A DNA stretch of 64,000 nt from Caloramator sp. mosi_1 (GTDB taxonomy: Bacteria > Bacillota > Clostridia > Clostridiales > Caloramatoraceae), in assembly GCF_028622835.1 (NCBI RefSeq), contig NZ_CP117677.1:744001-808000 (forward strand), written 5' to 3'. The position numbers and the translations under genes were made by a program. The notes beneath the pieces were generated by a model, which was not told the DNA's origin, made no database searches, and saw only the letters and a program-made list of their open reading frames with translations. Each line of letters starts with the position of its first letter. Position 1 is the first letter of the stretch. This document shows positions 1 through 13,719 of this stretch, piece after piece.

Positions 1-1109
1 TTTATTAGCATCAACAAATAGATTCTTATTTGCCATAGTATCTACTAAAGAAACATTATCTCCTGAAATTCTAATATTAACATCACTACTTGAAATAGTC
101 TTATTCTCCTTTATATCTGAAAATTTTAACGTTGCTTTATTTAATACTTCCTCTGAAATTGCATTTTTACCACCAATAGCAATAGTTATTGTTGAACTTA
201 ACATATTTTCTTCAAGATGCTTTAAAGTTATATCTCTTATAACATCCTTCTCTGTTAGAAAAACAAATGAATTAGTTTGTGCAGCAAGTGCACTAGCTGA
301 TAGTGCATCGGCAAACTCATTCCCTATTCTACCTTTTCCTATTGCTATATAAACTCTACCATAATCAATTACATTTGCAAAATATTTAGCTATCTCTATA
401 TTTGTTCTAAATCTATCATTACCAGCAATTCTTTCAGAATTATTTATGGAATCTTTAACTGAATCGAAAATAACCTTATTTCCACCAATTACATAAACTT
501 TAGAAAAATTATTTTCATCTATATACTGTTTAACTTTTTGTGGCAAATTGTCTTTTGTGTAAGTAAAATTGGCCAACCCATTCTTGCAGCTATTGGTGCA
601 ACTGAAAGTGCATCTGGGAAATCTTCTCCACTTGCTAATACAACTTTATCAGAATTTACAAGTTTTGCAACCTCATATGAAGTTTCATATCTATCTTTTC
701 CTGATACTCTCATAACGTTTATATTTAATGATTGTATTTTTGACTTCACATCGTCTGAAACTACATCTTTACCACCAACAATAAATACATTCTTAGCACC
801 TATTCTTTGTATTTCCTGTAGCACCTCATTAGTAATGCTATTTTTCGAAACCAACAAAATTGGTGCATTAAATTTCTTCGCAAGAGGTGCGGCACACAAT
901 GCATCAGGGTAATTTTCTCCACTTGCTATAATTACAGTATCGGCACTTTTAAATCCATTTTTAGATATTTCAACTGAAGTTAAATACCTATTATCTCCAT
1001 AGTACCTGTAATTCTTTCCTATTGACTCTGACGCAAACGAAAAACGCGGTATGTATCCCATCAAAAGGGCTACAACTAAAGAAGATGCAATTATTTTCTT
1101 TTTATTCAT
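1..1109 (-). CDS. CWB2-repeat cell wall-binding protein, partial, frameshifted
   Basis: Secreted protein made of cell-wall-binding 2 repeats (PF04122), the modules that anchor clostridial S-layer proteins to wall polymer. The start MNKKKIIASS is followed by a hydrophobic signal peptide ending near FSFASES, and the RBS AAAGGGGG lies just upstream. Three CWB2 repeats can be read, each with a D/NRY(E)T-type start, an ASGENYPDAL-like motif and a VIGG turn. The frame breaks near 560 after PILLTQK; adding one A restores DNLPQKVKQY and reading then continues off the window edge, so the C-terminus is missing. It lies downstream of the subtilase gene, from which a terminator separates it. Domain identity is clear; the function of the missing C-terminal part is unknown. 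Confidence 0.85.
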
Positions 1110-1170
1110 ATTAATCCCCCTTTATTTAATATTTTAACTATTTAAATTATACCACTTTTTAATAATTTAT

Positions 1171-1201
1171 GCAAAACCCAGGATTAATTCCTGGGTTTTG
1201 C
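1171..1201 (-). terminator. Rho-independent terminator after subtilase gene
   Basis: A perfect 12-bp stem (GCAAAACCCAGG / CCTGGGTTTTGC) with a 7-nt loop lies 10 nt past the subtilase stop codon. The flanks are AT-rich but lack a long T run, so it may also act on the other strand. Confidence 0.75.
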
Positions 1202-1211
1202 AATTTTGATT

Positions 1212-4200
1212 TTACTTAATAATAAACTCATAACCCTTTGATATTGACTTCATTGTATCCATTTGATCCCATACAAATGCTTTGATCTTATAGCCCTTTG
1301 TATTTTTATCAAGTTTTAATTTTGCTTGCATTTCTACTGCATCGTTTGATTTTATTATATATTTTCCAGATATACAGTTAACAAGCTTATTATTCTTATC
1401 ATACAATCCAACTATCAATGTTGCTGTTCTATCTTGTGAAGTCACATTCTTAGCATTAATGGATATCTTAGCATCACTACCAGATATATATTCAACTTCA
1501 TTATTTGCTGTAAGTTCAATTGGGTAAACTATCTTAACTTCATAAATTTTTACTGTTCCGTCCTCTGCTGTTACCTTTATCTTTGCAACTCCAGGTATAG
1601 AAGAAGCTTGTGTCACTTCAACCACTGCATTGCTATCTTCTGCTACAGCTGTTATTATATACTGTTTTCCATATTCTGCTTCAACAATATATTCTCCTTC
1701 TTCGTTTACATTTAGTTCTTCTCCATTTACGAATACATTCTTAATGTTAGTATTTTCATTTCTTAAATCAAAAACATTTAAAACAAAAGATAATATGTCA
1801 TTATTTACAAACTGTACTTTAACTTCATAGTTTCCTCTTTCTAAAGTCTTTAAATATTCAGATTTTATACACAAATTATTATCCTCTAAATTATAATTTG
1901 TTTTATCTACAACTATATCATCTTTTAAAGTAACCTGTTTAATCTGTTTATCATAATCATCTGGTATATATAATTCTACTTTAAGGTCACTATCTGAAGT
2001 TCTATCAAATTTAACATAGTTATCAATTGAAATTGGATAATTTATTTTACAGTAAATATTAAGTACTTTACTTGAGGTATTTCCTGCATAATCAACAACA
2101 TCAAGTCTTACAACGTTTAATCCCTGATTTAGTTTCATTTCGTAGCTATATTCCTTTTCTACACCTGTTGCAACTTCGTTTTCCTCTGTATATACTTGGT
2201 TTGTATTTATATATACTCTATAACCAAGTGTATTATCTTGTACCTTAAACTTTAACTCAACACTATCATCATTAACTACTATAGTATCCTTTTCAAAATT
2301 TAATACTTGAATACTTGGTGATTCTGTATCGCAGTACACTTTGTAAACATATTTATTTATATTTCCTGCTATATCCTCAATTTCAAAGAAAATTCTATTT
2401 AAACCTTCCTTTAATGCAATTTCTTTTTCAAATGCACCTTCACTAACCTCAACAAAATCACCATTAATCTTAAGATTCTTCACTTCTTCATTACATAAAC
2501 CAAATACTTTTATGATATTTTCATTGTAGAAAGGAGTGTCTGAAAGATTATTTCCATACTGGTCATATACTACTACAGTTGGGAAGTCTTGATCAACATA
2601 TACGTTTACTATTCCCACTCCCCAACTACTATTCTCTTTTACTACATTAATTCCTACAATATTGTTGCCCTTATCTAAATCTGTAACTGTACATTCAACT
2701 TCTCCATTTATATCCTTTCTTTGAAGAACCTTTACAACTTCATTATTAAGCGTAACTTCAACTTTATCATAATCATATTCATCTGAAACAATAAACCTTA
2801 AATCAAACTGCTTATTATTTGTAACAAGTTGTATTGGACTTAAAACTTCTACAGGGAAGAAACTCACATTAAAGCTTCCTTCAAATAATATTTCATCATC
2901 CTTTACAATTATATAGTTGTATTGTTGTTCTTTAAAGCTATCAGATGAAACCTCAATATCAAACGTACCATCATTATTTACATTAAATCTTCCATCTTCT
3001 ATTTCATCTACTGAGCCATCTTCTTTGATTAAATTGTGTTTAACTAATATTATCATATCTTCAAAGGATTTGTTTGTTTCAATTTTACCATTTATCTTTG
3101 CTATCTTCTTATTATAAACTATATTTATTGGCTCTACAAAAACATTAAATTCTTCAATCTTTTTAATATTTATCTCTACTTTTTTAATTGTTTCATTTCC
3201 CGCAAAATCTACTGCCTTAATTTCAAATTTATTTGTACCTAACTTAACATCTACTGGTATCGTATATTCTTTAACTGCACCATTTAAGTTTTTAGATGCA
3301 TTAACGTCTACAATATCATCATTTATATATAATGTATATCCAGTTAAATTATCCTGAACTATAAAATTCAAATTGTACTTTCTTGAAGATTTTTCAACAA
3401 CCTTGTTTTCTAAACCATTTATTTCTGGTGAAGTTGTATCTAAAACAAATTTTTGTCCTACTGAGGCAAAGCACTTATTTTCTTTATCCATTAACATTAC
3501 ACTTAGTGAGTACTGTGCATCCTCTAAATTATCATTAGATAAATCAATTGTATTACCAGCAACTTCCCTTTCTATCCTGTCATTATTTCCTGCTTTATCT
3601 AAGGTCATTAATATATTACTTAAGAAATATTTTGCTGATGGACTTATTTCAAATTCAAATGGTGTTAAAGTATTTGTTACTTCATATCCTAATAATGGTT
3701 CAAACTTAGTTTCTATCGGTTTTTTAATTGTTATAAACTTATTATCAAGTTCTACAATCTTAACTCCCATATTTCCTGCAAAATCTAGTGCTGCAACAGC
3801 TACCTCACTTATTCCCTGTGGAATATATATATCCTTATTTAAATCTTCACCAATTATAAACTCTGGATTTGCATCATCTAATCCCTAAATACTATATAAC
3901 CATATATTCCAACATTATCTTTACTACCTGTGAAATCAAAATTAAATACATTGCCTTCCCTCTTAGTTGCATTTACCTTAACTTCAGGTACAGTTAGGTC
4001 AACTTTAACAGGCATTTCTACTTCCTGCCACTTTGCTCCAGTATAGTCAACCTTAGATTTAAATCTTAGATAATACTGTCCTTCACTTGCAACTTGTGGT
4101 GTACCGAACATATCATATAACATTCCATCCCACAACCAATTTGGGTTCATATATGCAGGTGTATATTGAGTTCCAAGATTCTTTCTTATGTTTATATCGT

Positions 4201-6825
4201 ATGATAACTCTCTTAAGACATTTCTAGTTTCATCTATCAATTCTACCTTAAATTCCTTAGCATTTCTTAAGAAAGTTAAATTAGGTTGAACATTATCAAA
4301 TAAACCGTCTGCATTTGGTGATATAGAAATCATATCTGGAAGAATCTTTGGTAATAATAAATTATAATCAAAGCCTGCATATCCTAAATAATAACCAAAC
4401 TCATCTGTCAAACAAGTAACTCCATAATATGTTTGTTCATCCCATATTGGTGCATCAAGTACTCTAACTTCGTCCCACTTACCATAGAAACCTATAAATG
4501 GAACTGTCATAGAAGGTGTCTTATTTTCAAGTTCCTCAATCTTTATAAATCCCTCTAAGAAGATATTTTGAGGTACATTTTCATCTATATTTAAAACAAC
4601 ACTTACCTCAGCCTCTTCATTTGCACCAACTGTAACCTCATTTTTATCAAATTCTACATTTGCCCCATCTATCTTTGCTTCTTTAATATTTATATATAAA
4701 CCGTAAAGCAAGCTATTACTTAAAACACCAAAAGGATTGGAAAGCTTAAATGTCATATCCTCATTTGACATATTTTTGATCTTAATTTTAAATTCTTTAT
4801 TCTCTGTAAAATCCCTTAACGCAACATTTGGTCTTCCATCCTCATTTACAACATATGCCTTTGCATTTATTGCTTTATCTGTCTTTATTAGACCTGCTCC
4901 TTGTTTTCTTGGAGAATATGGAAGATTATTTGTATCCATTAGTTGTTCTGCAGAGTTTGAAAGAAGAATTTTAGCCCTCTCTACAAGTTCTCTTCCTGAG
5001 AGATTTGGATTATTCTTCTTTAATGACTGTAAAACAAGTGCTGCAGAACCTGATGCGTGAGGTGCTGCCATTGAAGTACCACTCATTGTTTCATACTTAT
5101 TGTCATTTACAGTAGAATAAATTTGACCACCTGGTGCTGAAACATCAGGCTTAAAACTTAAATCTGGTGCCGTACCCCAAGATGAAAAATCAGACATTCT
5201 ATCCTTTACTGCGTTATCAGACAATACTGTCACATTCTTTTTAAATGAAACCTTAGCAGTATTTATATTATTTTTTAATTTTAAACCATCACTTCTTTTT
5301 ATAAATACAGCTGGAATATTAACTCTTGAATCTGTAGCCATATTTATATATGTGTCTCCACCTAATGAACTATTATAAACAATCACTCCAACAGCACCTG
5401 CATATTGTGCATTAAGCTTTTATCAACAAAACTAATTGCTCCTCTTTCAATTAATGCAATTTTCCCTTTACATCTTTGTCTATAAAATCGTTTGGTAGTC
5501 CAAGGCCACAATAAACAAGTTCATATTCACCCTTTAGTGTTGTTGGGTCTACTTCACTCATTGTATAGCCCATTAATCCAGTGATTTCTTTATTTGCAAT
5601 CATATATTTATAATTCAAGGCAGGAAGTGTAATCTTACTATTTTCACTTGATGCAACCTGTAGTGTATCTGGGAAAAGCCCTGGTGAACCAACAAGGCCC
5701 ATATCTGGGTCATTTATATATGGATAATAATATCCATAAGTTGAATAATAGGAATTACCTCCTGAAACTACAACCAATACTCCAGCATCTGTTGCATTCT
5801 TTATTGCTCTTTGCTCTGGATCATCAGGCATTACAAACCCTGCTGTTGAACCTAAACTCATATTTATTACATCTGCCCCGTGCTTTACTGAGTCTTCTAT
5901 TGCTGCTGCAATATCATCAGTATATGCACCTCTAAGCTCTGGATTATTAGAGAAAACCTTCATAGCAAGAAGCTGTGCTTCTGGTGCAACACCCTTTATT
6001 TCTCCATTTGCTGCAACTATTCCGCCAACGTGCATTCCGTGCATACTTGAAGTTCTATCTATAACTTCATCATTTAAATCAGCGAAATTATAACCATAGG
6101 GCACCTTATCTGTATAATATTTTCCAGGTCCACCCATTTCCTCAACTTTATTCTTATTTAATTTTGCCTTAGCTGGATCAGTTAACTTCATATCTTTATG
6201 GGTATAGTCTATGCCTGTATCAACAATTGATACAACCATTCCTTCACCTTTTAAGCCAAGTTTATCCCATACCTTTTCGGTATTTGTTAGTGCCTTTGCA
6301 CTACTTAAATCTGGATAATAAACATTTGCAACTGTAACTTTTTTAACGCCTGGTATTCTCTTTATTTCTTCAATATCCTTGTAATTAACTGTCATAGAAA
6401 AACCATTTAATACGCTTTTGTATGTATGCCTTATTTCCCCATAACCTTTTATTTTATTCAAAACACTTAGTTGAGAATCAGTTACATTTTTCTCTTGTTC
6501 CTTTAACTTTGTCAAAGGAAGTCCTTTTGTTTTATAAGTTCTAAAGCTGAGGGTGAATCCACTTCAACAATTATTCTTACCTTATCATTTACTTGATCTT
6601 CTTTAGGTAAATTGTCAAGTTCTTCGAACTCCACACCAAATTTTTGCTGCATAGCACGCCTATAGTTAACATCACTTAACTTTGTTAAACTGTTCTTATA
6701 TGCCTGTTTTGCTCTCTGTTTTAACAACTCAGTTTTGTCTTGAGTTTGTGCTGTAACGCTAAAACTAAAACTTGATAAAGCTAAGCTTACAGATAGAAAT
6801 ACCCCAATTAATTTTTGAATCTCAT
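1212..6825 (-). CDS. Large secreted S8 subtilisin-like protease (lactocepin type), frameshifted
   Basis: Cell-surface serine protease of about 1,870 residues once repaired. The catalytic triad is visible: Asp in SIVDTGIDYTH, His in SSMHGMHVGG and Ser in MSGTSMAAPHASG. A PA-like insertion sits between His and Ser, a fibronectin-like region follows the catalytic domain, and several bacterial Ig-like domains with VxDxAGN motifs fill the C-terminal half. This layout resembles lactocepin and C5a peptidase. The start ATG at 6825 has RBS AGGAGG; the signal peptide MRFKKLIGVFLSVSLALSSF appears only after adding one A near 6811. Other breaks lie near 6515, 5430 and 3885. No CWB2 or LPXTG anchor is seen. 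A role in S-layer or nutrient protein processing is inference. Confidence 0.88.
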
Positions 6826-6964
6826 AGCATCCCTCCTATTTTATAATGTAATGAAATTTGTGGTTTTATTGTAAGATACCACCTCCATTTCTTTTTATAT
6901 ATCTTATGCTTAATATTTACTAAAATGGATATTCATTCGTTCGCAAGTTTTGAGAATATTTGAT

Positions 6965-6993
6965 ATTATAATACGAATACACTATCATTTTAA
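6965..6993 (-). promoter_or_regulatory. Possible sigma-A promoter of the subtilase gene
   Basis: TATAAT as -10 with TTAAAA 17 nt upstream, about 130 nt before the start codon. The -35 is weak. The leader contains a small potential hairpin (GTGGT/ACCAC) but no riboswitch that I recognise. Confidence 0.35.
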
Positions 6994-7062
6994 AATTGTA
7001 AAATTTAATTTTATTAAAAATAAAACATAAATTATTACTGTATAATATCTTCAATATAAATA

Positions 7063-7104
7063 AAAAGATGGTTCGCTTTTTATATTAAAACGAACCATCT
7101 TTTA
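7063..7104 (-). terminator. Terminator after DUF5050 protein gene
   Basis: An 11-bp stem (AAGATGGTTCG / CGAACCATCTT) ends next to the stop codon at 7107, with a T-rich run on the minus strand downstream. Confidence 0.8.
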
Positions 7105-7106
7105 TT

Positions 7107-10100
7107 TTACTTTATTGTAAATCTGTAATCATAGTAAGTATAGTGCCCATTTCTGTTATTATAAACAACAATTCTTAATAAATAGTTTCCAGGTAATGTA
7201 AGTTTATCACCTTTTTCAATTTTATTCCATGTATTTCCTAAATCTCTACTATATTCAACATAGAAGGAATAGTCTTTATCAGTTTCTCTTACTTCTGTTT
7301 TACTTTTCATCCACTGAACATTAGTAGGTTCATTAATTATATATTCATTAATTGACACTGGACCTGTATATTCAACAGTACCACTATAAGTCTTATCTAT
7401 TCCTCCAACAGGTGAATACTCTTTAGCAAGTGCTCCAATTATATCAATATCTGATTGATTTTGTTTTAGAGCTATTTTAGGTGCTATACTTCCATCTAGT
7501 TCTAATTTTATTGTTTTTGCTTGTGAAACTACTGAAGGCTTAAACAGTGTATTTTCATATCTTACAGCTACTTCATAATAACCATTTTTGTACTTTGATG
7601 GTGTTAATAATTCTCCTACCCACATTCCACCTTTTTCATCAATTACATATTCAAATCTGTATTTTTCTGCTACACCATTATCATATTTTATTGTACCTAC
7701 AACAGGAATTTCTGCTCCCATACCTGGAACTGCGGGCACCACAATCCTTGCATTATAGCAAATATATTTATCACCATCTTGTCTTCCAACAACACCAGCT
7801 ATTTGAGGATTGATATTTTCTATACTTTGATTAAACAACCTAAATTTAATATTAGATTCACCTATTTTATTATTGTTTGAATAAGCAATTATTGTTAGAG
7901 TGTTTTCAGCATTTTCATTTAACATATTAGCTATATAATAATTATATTTTAACGAATATATTAGTTCCTCTGAACTATCGTTAATCTTATATTTATAAGT
8001 TATATTTTGTTGAGATGGAATTGTGTAATTTATAGTAATTTTATCCTTATCTGCATTAGCTATATATTTTGATACAAATGCATTAGAAGTAGCTTCATAA
8101 GTGTATGTTGTTGAATCATCAGAATCAAAAGCTTTTCACCGTTAGATACTATTACTATACTTGGCATTGGTATCATTGAAACAAACTTACTAACTCCAGG
8201 CATTTTATTTCCAGATGCTTTTTGCCTAAACTCTACATACGTTTTACCCATTAATCTATATGGATTATATCTTAATTCATTTGCATCAAACCATTCACCA
8301 GAACCATCTATTCTACATTCTATACCACTAGTAATATTTTCAAAAACCCCAGTTTTAAAATTATAGAAAACATTTGGTTCTGATTGTGCAAGCATCGTAT
8401 AAGGCTTTGAAGGTGTGGACTTTGTTTCATTATATGCAATCATTAAATAACGATTTTTATCCCATCCTTCAAATATTTCACTAGAAATTTTGAAATAATA
8501 TATATTACTATTTTCTCCTGCTGAATCTACTTTTGTAACTTGTGGAAAATTACTTGAGTCAGCTTTTTGTGTTTCAGAAACAACAACGTACTTAATATCT
8601 TTACTCAAACCTTTATAAGTAACACGATATTGTTTTTCCTGTGCAATATATTCAACACTTAATATTGACGGTGCCTCTCCTGGATATGTTGCAATTGTTG
8701 CAACACTTGGTGCATAACCAGGTGTTACCCTTGAAGCCTTTATCTCTCCTGATGTTTTTTCCAACTCAATCTTAGATAATGTTGCAACTCCTTTTTATCT
8801 GCCTTTACTTTACCTAACAACTTATCTTCTGCGTCATATATTAAAACTTCTTCTCCGGGTTGTAAATTTCTCACAACCACACTATCTGCCTTAATTCCTT
8901 CTTCATTATATATTTCTATATCATTTGGATCAATCATTCTTGAATATCTAATAGCACTCATTTGAACCTTTGTACCATAGCCTATAACAGTTCCTGTATA
9001 TGTAAAAACACCATTTTTAGATTTTACATTTTTAGTATCCCAGGCAACTAATACATCCTTAACTTGCCCATTATCAAAAATTGCTGAAACACTATCAGGA
9101 AGTGGAGTACCATAGGCTACTTGTTCTAAATCATCAATTTTTACAATCTTGCCTTCAGGTTTGAATTTACTTGCTGCAACTGGCTTGCCTTGGGTTTTTA
9201 TATCATATATATATAATTTGCCACCCTTTAAATAAAATAAGATGTCCCCTATTATATTTAAACTTGTCGCTGTATCATCAACAACTTTTTTGATGTACCA
9301 TCTAAAGCCCTTTTATATATCTTTCCTGAATCGGATAAGCTTCTAAAATATACTGAACTTGAATCTACTGCATTTATAAAACCAACCCTGTCATCAACTA
9401 CCTGAGGCGTAGAACTCTTACCCTTTTTATTATAGTTGTTTGGATATAAAGAGGTTCTAATCTATTGCTTTTTGTATTAATTCTATATAACTTAGAATCA
9501 TATCCCGCACAATAAACGTCACCATTTTCAGTAACAGATATATATCTTATTCCTAACTTTGTACTTCCTGTAACTGTAGCATACCCTTGTCTTGCACCTA
9601 TTGAACCACCACTTATGTTAATTGAATAGAGTCTTCCTTTATCTGATAAATTACTGTAATACAACATACTATTAGTTGCTATTAAATAAGCAGCCTTATC
9701 AGAAGTAACAAGTGTCCCTTCATTTTGAGGGTCTGTGTTGTATGCCTTAAGTCTATATATTCTATTTCCACGTTTACCGTTTATATAATATATATAGTCA
9801 TTTACTACATTTATATGAGAAGAAAGAACATTATTTACCTTACTTCTAGAAGTACCATCTGTTTTTATTCTATATATTTTACCACCATCTGACATATTAC
9901 TGTAGTAAATAAAATCATCTACTACATTTATAAACTTGGCATTATCATTACATATTGGATATGAATCAGTACCATCTACAGGTCTTTTATATATCTTACC
10001 ACCATCTGCAAAATTACTATAGTATATATATTCTCCATCTGTTGCTGCAATTCCACCATTGCTTATGTTTCCCTTTACATTTGTATATATATCCCTTTGA

Positions 10101-10842
10101 GTATCATCTACATACAGTAATACAGGAAAAATTCCATTATTATTAATATTACCTAATGTTCCAGTAGCAACTCTATATCCTGATGAATTATAAAAGGCTA
10201 TGTAAATTGTGTCCACTAGATAGTTATTGACTAAAGAATAATGTTCATTTATTGTTCTTTTGTTTAATTGATAATCTGAACCTAAACTTGACAATCTATT
10301 AGTATCTGCTCCTATAATAAAATTACCTGTTCCCACTATATAGTAGTAGGCTTCTGGAATATGATTTATCTCCTTAATTGAAATGTCTATAGTATCTTTA
10401 GTATTACTATTCAATAATTTCAATTCAAAAACTGCATAGCCATATCTTCTATACGAGTCATTATTGTCTATTCTAACAAAAATTCCATTTTCATCAGCTA
10501 CAAATTTTGTTCCATTTGGATAATTATAGTTTTCTGATTTACTGTAAACGGTCAAAATTCTAATGTTAGTTTTAACGATTTGTTGTTCTGTTACAAACTG
10601 ACCATATTCATTCTTTATATTTCCATCATCATCAATATAAAATACTCTGCCAGGATTATTACGTATTTCTGAATTTACAGAATCTATGTTTTCTACAATA
10701 TAGTCGCTTGTAAAAATTTTTTCTCCAACAATTGTTGAATTTTTAGGTAAACTAGTTGTTGCTGCTGCATAGGTTAATGTTTTTTAGGAAGAATACCAAA
10801 AATTATTGTTAAACTTAGCAAAAAGGATATAATTCGCCTCAT
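7107..10842 (-). CDS. Secreted DUF5050 beta-propeller protein, frameshifted
   Basis: About 1,240 residues after repair. The N-terminus MRRIISFLLSLTIIFG is a signal peptide; ATG at 10842 has RBS AGGAGG. From about residue 200 there are repeats of the form YYSNxSDGGKIYRIxxDGT, the DUF5050 (LRP1-like propeller) signature, at least five copies. The C-terminal half is all-beta and not assigned; its last part ends with a region on strain or force-like vocabulary I cannot match to a family. Breaks lie near 10783, 9400, 9290, 8760 and 8135; translation between them is continuous in sense. It starts 14 nt after the upstream propeller gene, so the two are probably co-transcribed. An extracellular surface role is inference. 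Confidence 0.75.
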
Positions 10843-10856
10843 TCCATAACCTCCTT

Positions 10857-12497
10857 TTATATTTTATAATTTTTTATAATATTACTTATTGTATTTTTAC
10901 TTGCCCATATTATAAAGGGCAATTTATTCTTATCAATATAATGTTTAACCCTTATTTTACATTTAGTTTCATAGCCACCATCTAAGCTTTTGGCAGTAAT
11001 TATTGCTTCTCCTATTTTTTGCCTTAATAACACCTTTATCATCTACAGCTACAATATCTGGATTACTACTTGTCCACTTTAGCTTTTTTACAGTTGCGTT
11101 TACTGGAACAAAATTAACATTTAATTTTGCTGTTTCTCCCTTTTTAATACTTTATTATTTTCACTGAAATATATCGCTGAAACCTTTATTCTCTGTTCTT
11201 CAAACTTTGTCATAAGACAATCCTCATTTCCCTTTACATTTAGCTGTTTTGATGTTGTATATCCAACAGCTACAAAACCATAAAAATCACAATAAACTGC
11301 GGATGAAAATATATCATCTCCGTCTTTTCCATATACATTTTTCCATATTAAGTTACCATCTAAATCATACTTTACAGTTAGTGCATCCATATTTCCTGAA
11401 TTTAAGCCTTCTAATTCTCCATCCTTTGATTCAGTATAGCCAACTACCACTAATCCGTAATCGTTTTTATTAAAAAGTGATGTAAAAACATCCTCTTCAC
11501 TACCACCAAAGGTTCTCGTCCATTTTACGTTACCGTTAAAATCAAGTCTTGAAATAAATGCATCATAATTTCCATAATACCTTTGGCTTTCAAAATCTTT
11601 ATCAGAAGAGTTGGTTTTACCTACTATAACAAAACCATCTTCTATTTTACATATCGAAAAAATATCATCATCTCCATCTCCACCAAAGGATTTTGACCAT
11701 AGAACTTTTCCATCTGTATCATATTTTACTATTATACCCTCTTGTCCTAATATTTTTAATCCCTTTAAATCCTTATCCTTAGACTCTGTATATCCAACAA
11801 CTATGTATCCTCCAGTAACTTCTATTGCTGAGTAGAATTTATCCCATCTACTTCCACCAAAGGAACTCTTCCACTCAATATTTCCCTCTCTGTCAAGCTT
11901 AATTACAATTCCATCATACTCACCCTTATTTAGTCCTGATAAATCTCCGTCCTCTGAATTAGAATACCCTATAACCAAGTATCCATTACTTATCGGAATT
12001 GCATTAGTAAATCTTTCTGACCTACTTCCACCAAAGGTAGTTTTCCATTCTATATTTCCTCTAGAATCGAACTTAACCACAAGTCCGTCTTCATCTTTTA
12101 CATTCCCATTTCCTATATCTCCATACTTTGATTTTGTAAAACCTGAAACAATAAAACCACCATCTTTACATACATTTACGCTATTGAAGGTATCAAAGGC
12201 CTCACCACCAAATTTTTTAATCCATTCAAGATTGCCACTTTCATTATACTTTAAAAGTAACGCATCAAAATCTCCATATGTACCATAAAAATTGGTCGAA
12301 AAATCATATGAATTAGTATGTCCTACAACAATAAAACCTAAATCATCTGTTTGCTTTATGTCATTAAACCTTTCAAAGCTTTTTCCACCTATTATATTTC
12401 CCCATAGGTATTCTGATTGTTTATTAATTGCAAAAGCTTGTATATGAAATAATAAAAATAATACTAATGTAAGAATTTTTATTCTATTTTTATACAT
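10857..12497 (-). CDS. Secreted seven-blade propeller-like protein with BIG2 domain, frameshifted
   Basis: Seven consecutive repeats of about 58-60 residues carry FGGS, then GFIVVGYTxSxD, then DxxGNxxW. This pattern and number suggest a seven-bladed beta-propeller. After it comes a BIG2 Ig-like domain (LKWTSSNPDIVAVDDKG), read only after adding a base near 11150. The start was placed at ATG 12497 (MYKNRIKILTLVLFLLFHI, a signal peptide) because RBS GGGAGTG sits 6-7 nt upstream; a longer reading to 12539 has no such site. It is first of a probable pair with the DUF5050 gene. Ligand and function are unknown; binding of surface polysaccharide or protein is inference. Confidence 0.75.
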
Positions 12498-12663
12498 TTT
12501 ATCACTCCCACTCCATCCAAGAAAACTTTGCATATACATAATACCACAAAATATGGCTTATTTCCAGTTATTTTGATAAGAATAAGCTAATTTTGTTAAA
12601 TAATAAAATTTAATGCTAAATTTAGGAAAATAACTCTAAAATTTTTAATGGTTCCAAATAAAT

Positions 12664-12694
12664 AAACCCCGTGATATCTTAAATCGCAGGGTTT
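12664..12694 (-). terminator. Terminator after SLAP-domain gene
   Basis: Imperfect hairpin (AAACCCCGTGAT / ATCGCAGGGTTT) 36 nt past the stop codon at 12730, followed by A/T-rich sequence. Confidence 0.6.
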
Positions 12695-12729
12695 ATCTAC
12701 AATCTATGACCTCTATTAAATTAAGCTAT

Positions 12730-13487
12730 TTATAGCCTTATTCCTTTTATTTCAAATTTAAATGCTCGTATACTTCTCTTAGGAATTATTATGCCATCCC
12801 ATTCAATCCTAATATTTTTTACTTCTCCGTCCTTTTCATAGTTGTATGGCAAGAAATCAAGCTTTACATCCTCGTAAGCTCCATTTCTTACAATATAGGT
12901 TAAGTATAATGTTTCTTTTTCTTTACTATATGCCTTAGTAACAACATCTAGGTCAACTGTTTTTGGCTCTAATGGTGGCATATTTTTTATAAATTCTATT
13001 ATAGCCTGTTTTTCACCTTCATTAATATCACTTGGCAAAATTAAATCAATTCTATTAGGATCATTTACTTCTGCCTTTAATCTTTCTGTATCAAACTTTA
13101 CAGTTAGTTTCTTTCCATTTACATCTTTTATAAACATATCATCTAAGTTAATATAAAACTTCCAAGGTCTCGCCTTAAAGGGTGGAATATCTCCTATTCC
13201 AGTAGCCTCAAAGGTTGCTCTAAAATATATGTTATTATCTTCATCTGTTATTAGAATAGGTAATTTTTCAAAATTAATTGTATTATTAAGTCCATTTCTA
13301 ATAATAACACTTACTTCAACTTCATTTCCATTTAAATATACATAGGATGTATGTATATTTACTTCTCCTTCTTTAATTGGTTCTAAACTTTCAAGTTCCT
13401 TTTTAAAGTATTCTTTTGTAATATTTGATACTTTATTTTCAATATCAGGATGAAGTGACAAATCTATATTAGATTTTTTATTGTCAT
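12730..13487 (-). CDS. SLAP-domain protein (S-layer associated), frameshifted at start
   Basis: About 250 residues containing two SLAP-type domains. Both have the pattern xVRNG(A/L)xxxVxxxxLP, then (I/F)PP(K)xxRxxKFxI, as in the TIGR04398 domain known from accessory Sec/S-layer assembly proteins. No signal peptide or membrane segment is visible. The start is taken as ATG 13487 because AGGAGG lies 7 nt upstream; reading from it requires one extra A at about 13476 (MTIKKSNIDLSLHPD). It lies between surface-protein genes and the O-antigen-ligase-like gene, which supports a part in S-layer or surface-glycan assembly. The domain call is fairly sure; the role is inferred. Confidence 0.7.
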
Positions 13488-13719
13488 TTTTTGTCCTCCT
13501 TAAAAAATAATGAGTTATTTTAATTCTAACATAAGTACTTATAAAAGTCTATAAATTAATGATTTGATAAAACTTTGCCTTTTATCTATGATATAGAGCT
13601 ATATATTTAACCAACGACGTTTCTATTAATATATTTTTTACAAAAAGAATTAATCTTATTAATAGTTAACATTTAGAAAGTATAAAATTACGTAATTTAT
13701 TAATTAGTTTTATTATTAA

